Shown here: piece after piece, positions 26,186 to 37,122 of the stretch
Layout: the number at the start of each line of letters is the position of its first letter
How positions within the stretch are numbered: the first letter of the stretch is position 1
Source of the DNA: Pontibacter indicus
GTDB lineage: Bacteria > Bacteroidota > Bacteroidia > Cytophagales > Hymenobacteraceae
Assembly (NCBI RefSeq): GCF_900156345.1
Contig: NZ_FTPP01000001.1
Location: 806,001 to 870,000 of the forward strand
DNA: 64,000 nucleotides
Direction of reading: 5' to 3'
Program-made: the position numbers and the translations under genes
Notes under the pieces: model-generated
What the model was told of the DNA's origin: nothing
The model's database searches: none
Seen by the model: only the letters and a program-made list of their open reading frames with translations

Positions 26186-26782
26186 ATGCACTTATCCATC
26201 AGGCGCTTTTTTACAGCAGCCTCACTTATCCTAATTACTGCCTCCTGCGAGGTAGAAACTACCACCACTACCGAAACCGATGCAACCTTTCCGGAGCCGC
26301 CCATAACCACTTATATCATTAGGAAGGGAGGGCACACAACGCAAAATCCGCTCAAGTTCATCGATAACTCAACCCTTCGCTTTGAGGCGACCTTCGACAG
26401 CACAGCGATTTATTCGACCAGCCTACCTGCCAATCAGGCTGACATCAATAAGCTTTACGGCTTATCTGATTGCGAGACAGACCACCACACCAACAGCTCC
26501 CGTTTCGGCTGGCGCTGGTATGAGGGGCGGTTGGAAATACACGCCTATACCTATACAAATAAAAAGCGCAACACAAGTTATATCACCTCGGTATTTCCTG
26601 GCCAAACAAACAGATATGAGCTCACAATGGGCGAGAAGGTGTATACCTTTAAGGTGAATGACAAACAAGTTACGCTGCCACGCTATTGTACCTCAATGGG
26701 CAGTAACTATCAGCTATACCCATATTTCGGTGGCGACGAAACTGCTCCCCATGATATTTCAATTAAGATAAGAGATCTATAA
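26186..26782 (+). CDS. hypothetical lipoprotein
   Basis: This 198-aa protein has a lipoprotein signal peptide (LILITASC, lipidated Cys21). A Thr/Glu-rich linker (TTTTTETDATF) follows, then a Tyr/Thr-rich beta-type domain. The C-terminal part (GEKVYTFKVNDKQVTLPRYC, YPYFGGDETAPHDISIKIRD) looks like a jelly-roll or lectin-like fold. I recognise no specific family. It probably sits in the outer membrane or periplasm. Confidence 0.72.
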   Translation: MHLSIRRFFTAASLILITASCEVETTTTTETDATFPEPPITTYIIRKGGHTTQNPLKFIDNSTLRFEATFDSTAIYSTSLPANQADINKLYGLSDCETDHHTNSSRFGWRWYEGRLEIHAYTYTNKKRNTSYITSVFPGQTNRYELTMGEKVYTFKVNDKQVTLPRYCTSMGSNYQLYPYFGGDETAPHDISIKIRDL

Positions 26783-26809
26783 GTATATCTGAGAGGCGCT
26801 ATAAAACAC

Positions 26810-26839
26810 AAAGCCCCGGACCTATTGGCCCGGGGCTTT
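26810..26839. terminator. bidirectional terminator, lipoprotein gene / groEL
   Basis: AAAGCCCCGG (26810-26819) pairs perfectly with CCGGGGCTTT (26830-26839), between convergent genes. Confidence 0.92.
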
Positions 26840-26864
26840 GCTATTATCAGACTATGGGAGTCGA

Positions 26865-28538
<1,674 letters not shown>

Positions 28539-28829
28539 TTAAAGAATAGCCAGGATATCTGACTCACGCATGATCAGGTAATCGTTTCCGTCGATGGAAA
28601 TCTCGGTACCTGCGTACTTGCCATACAACACTTGGTCGCCAACGGCCACCTGAGGCTTCATCAGAGCACCTTGCTCAGATACTTTGCCTTCGCCTACAGC
28701 CACGATCTCGCCGCGCTGTGGCTTCTCTTTAGCAGTGTCCGGAATGATGATGCCAGACTTCGTTTTTTCCTCTGCTGCAGCAGGAGCTACAATCACTCTG
28801 TCTGCTAATGGTTTAATGCTGATTGACAT
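28539..28829 (-). CDS. groS: co-chaperonin GroES
   Basis: This 96-aa Hsp10 has the characteristic [20 protein letters not shown] start, the mobile loop [20 protein letters not shown] and the C-terminal [16 protein letters not shown]. It is the first gene of groESL. The upstream gap holds a CTGACA/TGTCAG half-site array rather than a CIRCE element. Confidence 0.99.
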   Translation of the reverse strand: MSISIKPLADRVIVAPAAAEEKTKSGIIIPDTAKEKPQRGEIVAVGEGKVSEQGALMKPQVAVGDQVLYGKYAGTEISIDGNDYLIMRESDILAIL

Positions 28830-28958
28830 AGTTTGTTATGTTTTAGTTTTTGTGGTTAATGATTTAACGTTGAAACCATACTCCCTCTATCATTTCCTGT
28901 GCCAATGCCGTTTTCCTGCCATTTCAGGCCATTTTTTCAGTCAATACAGGAATTGGGA

Positions 28959-28984
28959 CTGACAAACCTGTCAGTTTATGTCAG
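28959..28984 (-). promoter_or_regulatory. candidate heat-shock operator upstream of groES
   Basis: The dyad CTGACA-AACC-TGTCAG (28959-28974) is followed by a third half-site TGTCAG (28979-28984). Half-sites therefore start every 10 bp (28959, 28969, 28979), about one helical turn. The array ends 130 bp upstream of groES. No CIRCE inverted repeat is present, so this may be the chaperonin control site. The regulator is unknown. Confidence 0.5.
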
Positions 28985-29032
28985 CCCGTGGGGCAGAGGT
29001 ATAGGAAAATGACAGTAAAGAAGACTGAAAAT

Positions 29033-29060
29033 AAAAAAGCCGGCTTTAAAGGCCGGCTTT
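29033..29060 (-). terminator. secG terminator
   Basis: AAAGCCGG (29036-29043) pairs with CCGGCTTT (29053-29060), and the stem extends inward. A T-rich tract follows on the minus strand, separating secG from groESL. Confidence 0.88.
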
Positions 29061-29078
29061 CATTTATAGGATTTACGC

Positions 29079-29465
29079 TTAGTTGTTTGTTGCTGTGTCT
29101 ACCATTTCAGGAATCTCACCTGTGCCAGGTATTGACATGTCGCCTTCAGACTCGGCTCCTGGCAATGCTGGAGCAGCTGGAGTACCCATCTGGCGGGCAC
29201 GCTCCTCGTTTACGCTGCGGATTGTGCTTTCAGCACCGTTGTCGCCCAGCATGTGCGTGCTAAGGGTCAGCACTACCAGTGCAATGGCAAAGCCCCAGGT
29301 CAGTTTTTCAAGCAGGTCGCCTGTGCGCTTAACACCCATCAGCTGGCTGGCACCGCCGCCACCAAACTGGCTGGACAATCCACCTCCTTTTGGGTTCTGA
29401 GCAAGTACAACTAAGATAAGAAGTACGCAAATGAAAAGAATAATGCTGAGTAGGGCGATATACAT
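29079..29465 (-). CDS. secG: preprotein translocase subunit SecG
   Basis: This 128-aa SecG has two transmembrane helices (about 4-22 and 53-72) around the typical loop VVLAQNPKGGGLSSQFGGGG. It associates with SecYE to aid export. The C-terminal tail (to residue 128) is long and acidic, as is common in Bacteroidota. It starts one base after the preceding TPR gene stop and is therefore coupled to it. Confidence 0.95.
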   Translation of the reverse strand: MYIALLSIILFICVLLILVVLAQNPKGGGLSSQFGGGGASQLMGVKRTGDLLEKLTWGFAIALVVLTLSTHMLGDNGAESTIRSVNEERARQMGTPAAPALPGAESEGDMSIPGTGEIPEMVDTATNN

Positions 29466-29466
29466 T

Positions 29467-30864
29467 TTATGTTATGTTTTGTAATTTCTCGATCTGTTCG
29501 GCAAAGTAAGACTTTTTTTCCGGATATTTCAAAATAAGCTGTTCATAAATTTTAACGGCTTTTTTAGGCTTTCCCTGCTGTATAAAGATGTTGGCCAGGC
29601 TCTCGGTAGCCATCCCTTTCTTTATCTTGGAGCTCTTAAGCGACAAATCCTCCTGTGGCTCAGGCTTTAGTTTCAGGTTGGCCATGGTCTTGAGCTTCGG
29701 GTTGAGCTTGAGGAACTGGTCAATAATATCCAGCTGCCTGCTTAGTACATGGGCCGTCGGCTGTATCGCTTTTTCGAGTTCATGGGTTTTACTATACTCT
29801 AGTATGAGCTCCGGGTGGAAGCTTTGAGGCCTAGGGCGGGTATAGTCGTCTTTCAGCTGCAGCATTTCGCCCATGCGGCTGGAGCCCATCCAATAGCCGA
29901 GCGCATCTTCTTCATAGAGGCGGTCAATTTCATCAAACGAATAGTTGATCTCAGCCTCTTCGGGGTTGCTCTGCGAAGGTTCTGCGGGCTCATCAGCATA
30001 AAAGTCGCTTTCAGACTCTGACGTCTCAGGTATAGCCAAGACTGCCGACGAGGTTTCCTGCGTTCGTTCAACGTGCTGGTCAGGTATAGCCTGCTCTCCC
30101 GTTTCTGCAGGGTATGAATCAAGTATAGTTTGTTCCCCTGTTGCCGGCTCTTCAGCCTGCTCTACTACGAAGGAATTCTGATCTGCCGGTTGTGTTGACT
30201 CCAAATCATGCAGCGCTTCGGCTGCTTCACTTAGGTGTGCATGCGGGCTTTCTTGTTCTGAACCTTCAAAGCTTTCTTCCTCACGGCTACTTAGTAAGTC
30301 AGTAGAAGAGGAGCTGATGCTGTTAAAGGTAAATAGCAAGGCGAGCTCTGAATCTATTTCTGCATCAGGGGTTTCTGGTTCAGTCTCAACTTGATTTTCC
30401 TCCGGGTAGGCGTGCTGCTCTACAGGGGCGGGGCTGTATACCTGCTCCAGCGATTCCTCCTGCTCAACCTCCTCGGGCTCAGCTATAGCAACATCAGTTT
30501 CAGCGCTTTCTGTTGTGGGTTGTACCGCAGCAACTGTAGTTTCTTCCTCGATGACAGTTTCTACAGTAGCTACCTCTGTTTCTTCTTCCACTGAAGCTTC
30601 GTCTTCCCCTGCATAGGTAGGCTCCAACACAGTCGTGGCGTAGATCAGGCGTTTGAGCAGTTGCCGGTCGGTGGCATAGGCCGAGGCCCGGCGCAGCCGC
30701 TGCGTAGAGAGCATACTGCCTTTGTCATAAGCTGACTTTGCCAGCAGCAGATGGGCCGTCTGACAATAAGGGAAGGTGGCCGCCACCTGTTCCAGCTCAC
30801 TTTGCTGCTGGTCAGAAATGTCGGATACCTGCTTGATCAGTTTAAGGAAGGCAGACTTATTCAT
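29467..30864 (-). CDS. TPR-like protein with acidic low-complexity centre (secG operon)
   Basis: This 465-aa protein has an N-terminal helical segment (residues 1-80, FPYCQTAHLLLAKSAYDKGS) that resembles a half-TPR repeat. A very Glu/Thr/Ser/Pro-rich stretch (about 85-320) looks disordered. The C-terminal TPR-like segment is KGMATESLANIFIQQGKPKK and onward to KYPEKKSYFAEQIEKLQNI. There is no signal peptide. The position between lptE and secG is conserved in Cytophagales as I recall it. The function is unknown, and an envelope or export accessory role is inferred from position. Confidence 0.82.
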   Translation of the reverse strand: MNKSAFLKLIKQVSDISDQQQSELEQVAATFPYCQTAHLLLAKSAYDKGSMLSTQRLRRASAYATDRQLLKRLIYATTVLEPTYAGEDEASVEEETEVATVETVIEEETTVAAVQPTTESAETDVAIAEPEEVEQEESLEQVYSPAPVEQHAYPEENQVETEPETPDAEIDSELALLFTFNSISSSSTDLLSSREEESFEGSEQESPHAHLSEAAEALHDLESTQPADQNSFVVEQAEEPATGEQTILDSYPAETGEQAIPDQHVERTQETSSAVLAIPETSESESDFYADEPAEPSQSNPEEAEINYSFDEIDRLYEEDALGYWMGSSRMGEMLQLKDDYTRPRPQSFHPELILEYSKTHELEKAIQPTAHVLSRQLDIIDQFLKLNPKLKTMANLKLKPEPQEDLSLKSSKIKKGMATESLANIFIQQGKPKKAVKIYEQLILKYPEKKSYFAEQIEKLQNIT

Positions 30865-30897
30865 GTAAGGGTTAAGGGTAACGAGGCTAAGTAATGA

Positions 30898-31422
30898 CTA
30901 CCAGTTGGCAACCGTCTTGTTAAACACATCGGCCACAAGTCGGTCGGTCATGCGTTCTATGGCCGATTGCGGTATGCTTGTGATGTCCACGGTCGGCGGA
31001 AATTCCTCTGTGATCGTGAACTGCTGATCGAAGTCCTGCTCCGGATCCTTGGCATTTGTAAAGCGGATCTGCACACCCATGGTCAGGCGGTTCAGCGTGG
31101 CCTGGTCGATGTTTCCTTCCCGTACAACGGCGTTTGGCGTCAGTGTAAAAGTAACGATCTGTCCTTCTAATTGCAAATCGCCGTCACGCTGCAAAACAGT
31201 CAGGTTGGTGTTCCGCTGATAGTAGTTCTTGAAACTGTTGGTCACCACCTGTGTCAGGTTCGAAGGGCCCTCCCCGGCGCTGTTCTCAAAGGTCTGGATG
31301 GAAATCGTCTTGATATCAGGCGAGATAGAGGTTCCTGTAAAGGAATAGACCCCGCAGGCGTTGCAGCACAGGGCAACCAACACCGTCAGGCTCAGGATTA
31401 GGCTTTTAGTTCTCGATATCAT
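30898..31422 (-). CDS. lptE: LptE-family LPS-assembly lipoprotein
   Basis: This 174-aa lipoprotein matches the Bacteroidota LptE family. The lipidated residue is probably Cys23 just before GVYSFTGTSI. The domain carries IKTISIQTFENSAGEGPSNL, TFTLTPNAVVREG and an amphipathic C-terminus. LptE plugs the LptD barrel that inserts LPS in the outer membrane. The start overlaps the preceding sigma-54 activator gene by 17 bp, indicating coupling. Confidence 0.9.
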   Translation of the reverse strand: MISRTKSLILSLTVLVALCCNACGVYSFTGTSISPDIKTISIQTFENSAGEGPSNLTQVVTNSFKNYYQRNTNLTVLQRDGDLQLEGQIVTFTLTPNAVVREGNIDQATLNRLTMGVQIRFTNAKDPEQDFDQQFTITEEFPPTVDITSIPQSAIERMTDRLVADVFNKTVANW

Positions 31423-32680
31423 ATTGTTTCAGTTTGCGGTACAGTGTTCTTTCCGAAATACCCAGGTCGTTGGCGGCGTATTTGCGTTTGTTGTTATGCT
31501 TTTTGAGGGCTTTCAGAATCATTTCTTTCTCCATCGACTCCAGCGAAAGGCCCTCTTCCTCAGTTTCGTGCGGAATGTCCTCCACGCGCTCTTCGTAATC
31601 CTCTTCGTCGCGGGGCTGCTGCATAGGCAGGTAATAAGGCTCGTGCTGCTCCGGACTCTTGAAAGGTCGCACATGGTTTACCTGCTCGATGTTCTCAAAC
31701 AGATGGCTGTGCTCTTTCAGCAGTTCGGTGTCGCCAGGCTGGCGTGTCATAAGCTCGTATACCAGTTTTTTGAGGTCCGATACATCGCGGCGCATGTCGA
31801 AGAGTACTTTGTAGAGCAGGTCACGTTCAGAGAAAGACTGATCAGCTCCATGCTCTCTGGCTAGCAAAGCCGGTACCTGACTGCCACCCTGTTCACGGGG
31901 GAGGTAGTGGCGCAGCCTGGCGGCGTCCAGCTCGCGGTCGTACTCCAGCACCGAGATCTGCTCCACTATATTCTTCAACTGACGAATGTTGCCGGGGAAG
32001 CGGAAGCTCAGGAGTTCCTCTACTGCATCCGGCGTCAGTGAAATGGGCTTCACACGATAACGCTCTGCAAAGTCCGAGGCAAACTTTCTGAACAACAGGT
32101 AAATATCCTCTCCGCGTTCACGTAAAGGTGGAACTGTGATCGGCACGGTATTAAGGCGGTAATAGAGGTCTTCGCGAAAGCGGCCCTTCTCCACTGCGTT
32201 GAGCAGGTTCACGTTGGTGGCGGCTACTACGCGTACATCGGTCTTCTGTACCTTGGAAGAACCTACCTTAATAAATTCCCCGTTTTCGAGCACACGCAGC
32301 AGGCGGGCCTGTGTGGCCAATGGCATTTCGCCAATCTCATCAAGAAAGATCGTGCCGCCATCCGTTACCTCAAAATAGCCTTTGCGGGTGTCAGTTGCAC
32401 CTGTAAACGAGCCCTTCTCGTGACCGAAAAGCTCCGAGTCGATGGTACCCTCCGGTATAGCGCCGCAGTTGATGGCGATGAACTGCCCGTGCTTGCGCGG
32501 ACTCAGCTGGTGGATGATCTTGGAAAATGACTCCTTGCCGCTGCCGCTCTCACCCGTAATCAGCACGGTCATTTCGGTTGGGGCCACCTGGGCTGCCACC
32601 TGTATGGCGTAGTTGAGCAAGGGTGAGTTGCCAATAATGCCAAAGCGCTGCTTTATGCTCTGTATATCGATATTGCGCAT
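31406..32680 (-). CDS. sigma-54-dependent transcriptional activator (AAA+ / Fis)
   Basis: This 424-aa bacterial enhancer-binding protein begins directly with the AAA+ domain and has no receiver, PAS or GAF sensor. Walker A is GESGSGKE (43-50). The sigma-54 contact loop is GSFTGA (90-95) instead of the usual GAFTGA. Walker B is GGTIFLDEIGE (108-118). A long acidic linker (about 300-375) precedes a C-terminal Fis HTH (NNKRKYAANDLGISERTLYR). Sensorless activators are usually controlled by partner proteins or by their own level. It lies upstream of lptE in a locus conserved in Bacteroidota. Confidence 0.93.
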   Translation of the reverse strand: MRNIDIQSIKQRFGIIGNSPLLNYAIQVAAQVAPTEMTVLITGESGSGKESFSKIIHQLSPRKHGQFIAINCGAIPEGTIDSELFGHEKGSFTGATDTRKGYFEVTDGGTIFLDEIGEMPLATQARLLRVLENGEFIKVGSSKVQKTDVRVVAATNVNLLNAVEKGRFREDLYYRLNTVPITVPPLRERGEDIYLLFRKFASDFAERYRVKPISLTPDAVEELLSFRFPGNIRQLKNIVEQISVLEYDRELDAARLRHYLPREQGGSQVPALLAREHGADQSFSERDLLYKVLFDMRRDVSDLKKLVYELMTRQPGDTELLKEHSHLFENIEQVNHVRPFKSPEQHEPYYLPMQQPRDEEDYEERVEDIPHETEEEGLSLESMEKEMILKALKKHNNKRKYAANDLGISERTLYRKLKQYDIEN

Positions 32681-32686
32681 GTTTTA

Positions 32687-32770
32687 AGATTTGAAGATTT
32701 GGAAATGTGGAGATTTGAAGATGATCTGAACTTAATTTTCAAATTTTCACACCTTCAAATTCCCAAATCT
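32687..32770. repeat. low-complexity inverted repeat between the activator gene and miaB
   Basis: The left arm (about 32687-32719) is rich in AGATTTGAAGATTTGG-type sequence. The right arm (about 32737-32770) is its imperfect complement and ends TTCAAATTCCCAAATCT. It can fold into a long hairpin. It is one of four similar gaps in the window. Confidence 0.6.
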
Positions 32771-34208
32771 AATCAACCGCCTCGCCAAAGAGGGTGCCGA
32801 CGGAGCAGTCGTTGACGAACACGTTCACGTAGTCGCCTTTCTGGTAGTGCTTCTTATCGAAGATCACCACTTTATTCTGGTCGTTGCGTCCGCTCAACTG
32901 CTGGTCCGATTTCTTGGAAAAGCCCTCTACCAGCACGCGGTGCACACGGCCTACGTCGCGCTTGTTGCGGTTCAGGGAACACTCGCGCTGTTTTTCGATG
33001 ATCTCAGCCAGACGGCGCTTCTTCACCTCCAATGGCACATCGTCTTCCAGCTTGCGGGCAGCCAGTGTACCCGGACGCTCAGAGTAGAAGAACATGTAAG
33101 AATAGTCGTACTGTACGTAGTCCATCAGCGAAAGCGTATCCTGGTGCTCTTCCTCAGTCTCTGAGCAGAAGCCCGCGATCATGTCAGAAGATATGCCGCA
33201 GTCTTCGCCAAGTATGGCACGGATGGCGTCTACACGGTTGAGGTACCAGGCGCGGTCGTAGGTGCGGTTCATTAGTTCCAGCACGCGGGAGTTGCCGCTC
33301 TGTGCCGGCAGGTGAATGTATTTACAGATGTTGTCGTACTTTTTCATGGTATACAACACCTCATCTGTAATATCTTTCGGGTGGGAGGTAGAGAAGCGCA
33401 CGCGTAGGTTCGGGCTCAGTTGTGCCACCATCTCCAAAAGCTGGGCGAAGTTCACGCTTTCAGTTCCGTCCTCAGAGGCCCACTTGTAAGAGTCCACGTT
33501 CTGTCCCAGCAGCGTCACTTCCTTGTATCCTTGCGCCACCAGCGCCTCTGCCTCACGCACGATGGAGTGGGCATCGCGGGAGCGCTCACGGCCGCGGGTA
33601 AACGGCACCACGCAGAAAGAGCACATGTTGTCACAGCCTCGCATGATCGAGATAAAGGCACTCACGCCATTGCTGTTCAGGCGGATTGGGTTGATATCAG
33701 CATAAGTCTCTTCGCGGGAAAGGAGCACATTCACTGCCTTCTGGCCGCCGTCTACTTCATTGATCAGGTTTGGTAGGTCGCGGTAGGCGTCTGGTCCAAC
33801 CACCAGGTCCACTATTTTTTCTTCTTCCAGCAGCGATTTTTTGAGGCGTTCGGCCATACAGCCCAGAATGCCGATCACCATCTCCGGCTTCTTCTTTTTG
33901 AAGTAATTGATCTGGCCCAGGCGGTTGCGCACGGTCGTTTCGGCCTTTTCACGTATGGAGCAGGTGTTCAGGAATACCACATCGGCCTGTTCAATCTGCG
34001 CAGTCGTATCAAAGCCTTGCTCGAACATAATGGATGACACGATCTCGCTGTCCGAAAAGTTCATCTGGCAGCCGTAGCTCTCGATGTACAGTTTGCGGGA
34101 CTTGCCGGTATTCGTTTCAGCGGTCACTTTGGTGTCGCAGGAGGCCGCAGCAGTTGCCTGCTCGGGTGTGCGGTTATCTATAAAATCTAAATCGATGATT
34201 GGATCCAT
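32769..34208 (-). CDS. miaB: tRNA-2-methylthio-N6-dimethylallyladenosine synthase MiaB
   Basis: This 479-aa radical-SAM methylthiotransferase converts i6A37 to ms2i6A37 in tRNAs reading UNN codons. The UPF0004 domain cysteines are in [21 protein letters not shown] and LGCMAER. The radical-SAM cluster is [25 protein letters not shown] domain forms the C-terminus ([20 protein letters not shown]). The window also carries MiaE, which hydroxylates the same base. Confidence 0.97.
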   Translation of the reverse strand: MDPIIDLDFIDNRTPEQATAAASCDTKVTAETNTGKSRKLYIESYGCQMNFSDSEIVSSIMFEQGFDTTAQIEQADVVFLNTCSIREKAETTVRNRLGQINYFKKKKPEMVIGILGCMAERLKKSLLEEEKIVDLVVGPDAYRDLPNLINEVDGGQKAVNVLLSREETYADINPIRLNSNGVSAFISIMRGCDNMCSFCVVPFTRGRERSRDAHSIVREAEALVAQGYKEVTLLGQNVDSYKWASEDGTESVNFAQLLEMVAQLSPNLRVRFSTSHPKDITDEVLYTMKKYDNICKYIHLPAQSGNSRVLELMNRTYDRAWYLNRVDAIRAILGEDCGISSDMIAGFCSETEEEHQDTLSLMDYVQYDYSYMFFYSERPGTLAARKLEDDVPLEVKKRRLAEIIEKQRECSLNRNKRDVGRVHRVLVEGFSKKSDQQLSGRNDQNKVVIFDKKHYQKGDYVNVFVNDCSVGTLFGEAVD

Positions 34209-34297
34209 GCTTCAAAAAATCTCTTAGGAGGTGCAAATATACTATAATCCGGTATAAAACGTGACAGAATGGCAGAGGAATTCTTAAAATATGCGGC

Positions 34298-35593
34298 CTA
34301 TTCCAGCCCCAGGGCTTTGCGTATACCTTGCGCCTTGAGCAGGCACTCTTCGTATTCCTGCTCAGGTACAGAGTCGTAAGTAATGGCGCTGCCCACCATA
34401 AAGGACAGGTAGCCGGTGGCGGCATTGTACTGCAGACTTCGGATCACGACATTGAAATCAAAATCCTGGTTAGGTTTCAGGTACCCGAAAGCGCCCGAGT
34501 AAAGCCCCCGTTTGGTCTCTTCAAGTTCTTCAATCAGCTCCATAGCCCGGATTTTAGGCGCGCCGGTCATGCTACCCATCGGGAAAGTTCCTTTGAGCGC
34601 GTCGGCTATACTGCATTCCGGTCGAAGTTCTCCGGTGATGGTTGAGATCATTTGGCTAACCTGCCTGAAGCCGTAAATGCCGAACATTTCTTCGACGTGA
34701 ATGGTGCCCGTGGCGCAGGAGCGACGCAGGTCGTTGCGCACCAGATCCACGATCATCATGTTCTCGGCCAGCTCTTTCTCGTCGTGGCGCAGCTGGTGTT
34801 GCAGCTGTTGGTCTTCGTCGGGCGTAGCACCGCGGCGGATGGTGCCCTTGATGGGCTGCGAGATCAATTTGCGGCCTTCTTTTTTTAGAAAACGCTCCGG
34901 TGAAGCGCACAGCAGGTATAGGTCGCCATACTTAAGGAAACCCGAGAAAGGAGTGGGGGAGTGGGCATTGAGCTGCAGGTATAGCGACAATGGCGCGAGC
35001 TTGACATCTTGGGCGTAAAACTCCATGCAGTAATTCAGTTCGTATACCTCGCCATCACGGATATAGTCCCGCACCCGCTCTACGTTCCGTATATAGTCTT
35101 CCTTGGCAACCCTTTGTTGCAACTGAATAAACGGCGTGCCGAATTCGGCAGGTATAGGAGTAGCCTCAATTAGAGCTAGTATCTCCTGAATATTATCCGC
35201 TTTACTATAGACACTTATCGTGTTTTCGTGAAAGTATAGGTATAGGTCCGGTTCAAAGAAGAAAATATCCGGGAACCCCACTTCATCCTTGTTCTGACTG
35301 CTCAGTTTCTCTACCTGGTTCTTGAGGTCGTAGCCCAAGTAACCGCACCAAAGCTGCTGTTGTGCGTAAAATTTATGCTGTAGTTCCTCGAATGAATTCT
35401 CCTGATTCCATTCGATAGGTGCCCCACCCGAAACGGCAATTAATTCATCAAAGCCTCCATAGGGGTATTCGATGCAATTGGAGGTATAGCTGGCTACCAG
35501 CGGGAATTGCTGTGCCCAGGCGAGTGCCTTCTGACGAAATTCACCAGGAGAAACATTCAGACTAGATATAGGTATGGGCAGGGTATAGGGCAT
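34298..35593 (-). CDS. pabB: aminodeoxychorismate synthase component I (PabB-like)
   Basis: This 431-aa chorismate-binding enzyme has the core motifs SQPIKGTIRRGATPDEDQQL, KELAENMMIVDLVRNDLRR, GSMTGAPKIRAMELIEELEE and RGLYSGAFGYL. It amidates chorismate toward p-aminobenzoate and folate. Anthranilate synthase I is the main alternative. The short form and lack of neighbouring trp genes favour PabB. pabA and pabC are not in this window. It starts 3 bp after the preceding TPR gene stop, so it is coupled. Confidence 0.9.
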   Translation of the reverse strand: MPYTLPIPISSLNVSPGEFRQKALAWAQQFPLVASYTSNCIEYPYGGFDELIAVSGGAPIEWNQENSFEELQHKFYAQQQLWCGYLGYDLKNQVEKLSSQNKDEVGFPDIFFFEPDLYLYFHENTISVYSKADNIQEILALIEATPIPAEFGTPFIQLQQRVAKEDYIRNVERVRDYIRDGEVYELNYCMEFYAQDVKLAPLSLYLQLNAHSPTPFSGFLKYGDLYLLCASPERFLKKEGRKLISQPIKGTIRRGATPDEDQQLQHQLRHDEKELAENMMIVDLVRNDLRRSCATGTIHVEEMFGIYGFRQVSQMISTITGELRPECSIADALKGTFPMGSMTGAPKIRAMELIEELEETKRGLYSGAFGYLKPNQDFDFNVVIRSLQYNAATGYLSFMVGSAITYDSVPEQEYEECLLKAQGIRKALGLE

Positions 35594-35596
35594 GGT

Positions 35597-37102
35597 TTAA
35601 GACTTTTTAAGCGTCTGGAGCGCCAGTTTGGCTTTGCCGTCTATGCTGTTTTTGTAAGCATGTCCTTTGTAAGCCAGGGCTTTGGTGAACCACTGTCGGG
35701 CCAGTTCTGGCTTCTGCTCATCTTGGTAAATATAGCCCAATTGCAGGGCGGCATAGGGTGCATAATACAAGGTTGTATGCTGGCTTGCTTCAATTGCCTG
35801 CTCATAATATTGTTTGGCCTGTGGCAGACGTTGCATGCCGTGGTAGATGCGGGCCTTCCGGTAATGGTACTCAGAACGCTCGGCAGCAGGGCTTGCTGAA
35901 TTTAGCGGCATCTGCGACAAGACTTGCAGTGCTTCCTTATAATAGCCCCCGTCATATTGCAGGCGGGCCAGCATCAGATGGCGGTTCGGTTGCGTCTGTT
36001 CCTTCGCAAAGCGGGCAGCATAAGTGTCCTCCTCCCGGTCAGTCTGACCTTGCTGCGCGATCAACTTCAGGTGCTGCTGCGCCTGCTGCGGCTGCCCACC
36101 AAGCCAGTGGGCCAGGTAGAGCTTGTAGTTCGTTGCCTTAAGGTAGTGCTCGCCTTTGTGCTGCGCCAGGAAAAGCTGGTTTGATCGGATGGAGCTTCCA
36201 AAATCTCCTTTGTATAGGTATAAGTCGGCCGCCATGTGGTGGAGGTAGGGGAAGGCGAGGTAGCCGGCTTGCTGTGGTCGGCGCAGGTATACCTGCAGCG
36301 CGGTATTGCTTTGCCTGGTTTTTTTGAGCACGTGCATAGCCGCGAAGCTATAAAGCAGGTTATCGGGATACTGTTTGCTAAGTTTGAGCACTGCTTCAGC
36401 CGCCGCTTCGTTCGCCTCCGGATCGATCAGGTGTTGGAGCAGGGCCTGCAACATCTGTGCTTCTTCCCGGAATGGATTGTCTTTCGTAGCGGCCGCTTTT
36501 AGGTTAGCCATACCTGTATCGATGCTGCCTTGCATCCCGATGATGTTGAGCAGCACGCGGTAGGAGTCGGGCACGGAGCCAATGAGTACCTGCAGGGCGC
36601 CCAGTGTTTTGCGGTTTGGCAGAAAATCAGGGTATTGGCGTGCATTGGCGCTATATTGTGCGTAGGCTTGGCGCAGGTCCCAGGCGGCGCCCACCTTATT
36701 GCCCTGTACCAGTTTGCTCAGCGCGATTTGAAGCCGTACTTCAGCCAAGGCATAGCCCACCCAAGCAGAACTTTCCTTCAAATTGCCCAATTGCTGCAAT
36801 CGCTTTTCCTGCCGGGCCAATATACCTGCGTATACCTCCGGATTCTGCTGGACAGCCCAGGTTAGAAAATCCTGTTGGTTGGCAATAAGCAGGGCGACGG
36901 CATTATCTGGATTGTTCAGGAGCTCTTGTTGGATCAGCCGCCGGCCTTCCGGTATACGCAAACTGATTGTCGCGTCATAGGCCTGCCGCACGGCCACGTT
37001 GTAGACGGAGGCCGCCTGCGCAGGTATAGCAGGGGACAGGTATAGCAACAAAAAAAAAGGATGGGCAGATGCCATCCTTTTTAGGTATGTATGTAAGCGC
37101 AT
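35597..37102 (-). CDS. secreted TPR protein
   Basis: With the ATG at 37102 the protein is 501 aa. A longer frame overlaps the zinc-ribbon gene and is rejected. The N-terminus is a good Sec signal (n-region MRLHTYLKR, then FFLLLYLSPAIPAQA). The rest is a series of tetratricopeptide-like helices (RKARIYHGMQRLPQAKQYYE, YAALQLGYIYQDEQKPELAR). The function is unknown, and a periplasmic or outer-membrane scaffold is likely. The signal-peptide codons coincide with a terminator hairpin. Confidence 0.82.
   Translation of the reverse strand: MRLHTYLKRMASAHPFFLLLYLSPAIPAQAASVYNVAVRQAYDATISLRIPEGRRLIQQELLNNPDNAVALLIANQQDFLTWAVQQNPEVYAGILARQEKRLQQLGNLKESSAWVGYALAEVRLQIALSKLVQGNKVGAAWDLRQAYAQYSANARQYPDFLPNRKTLGALQVLIGSVPDSYRVLLNIIGMQGSIDTGMANLKAAATKDNPFREEAQMLQALLQHLIDPEANEAAAEAVLKLSKQYPDNLLYSFAAMHVLKKTRQSNTALQVYLRRPQQAGYLAFPYLHHMAADLYLYKGDFGSSIRSNQLFLAQHKGEHYLKATNYKLYLAHWLGGQPQQAQQHLKLIAQQGQTDREEDTYAARFAKEQTQPNRHLMLARLQYDGGYYKEALQVLSQMPLNSASPAAERSEYHYRKARIYHGMQRLPQAKQYYEQAIEASQHTTLYYAPYAALQLGYIYQDEQKPELARQWFTKALAYKGHAYKNSIDGKAKLALQTLKKS
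37050..37083 (-). terminator. terminator of the zinc-ribbon gene, overlapping the next gene's signal-peptide codons
   Basis: On the minus strand AAAAAGGATGG pairs with CCATCCTTTTT over a 6-base loop and is followed by a run of T that also encodes Phe-Phe-Leu of the next protein's signal peptide. Confidence 0.8.
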
Positions 37103-37122
37103 AACGCTCAACGGGTCAACAT

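Noticed and set aside
28830..29078. CIRCE element expected before groES
   Set aside because: No TTAGCACTC/GAGTGCTAA repeat is present; the CTGACA/TGTCAG array is reported instead.
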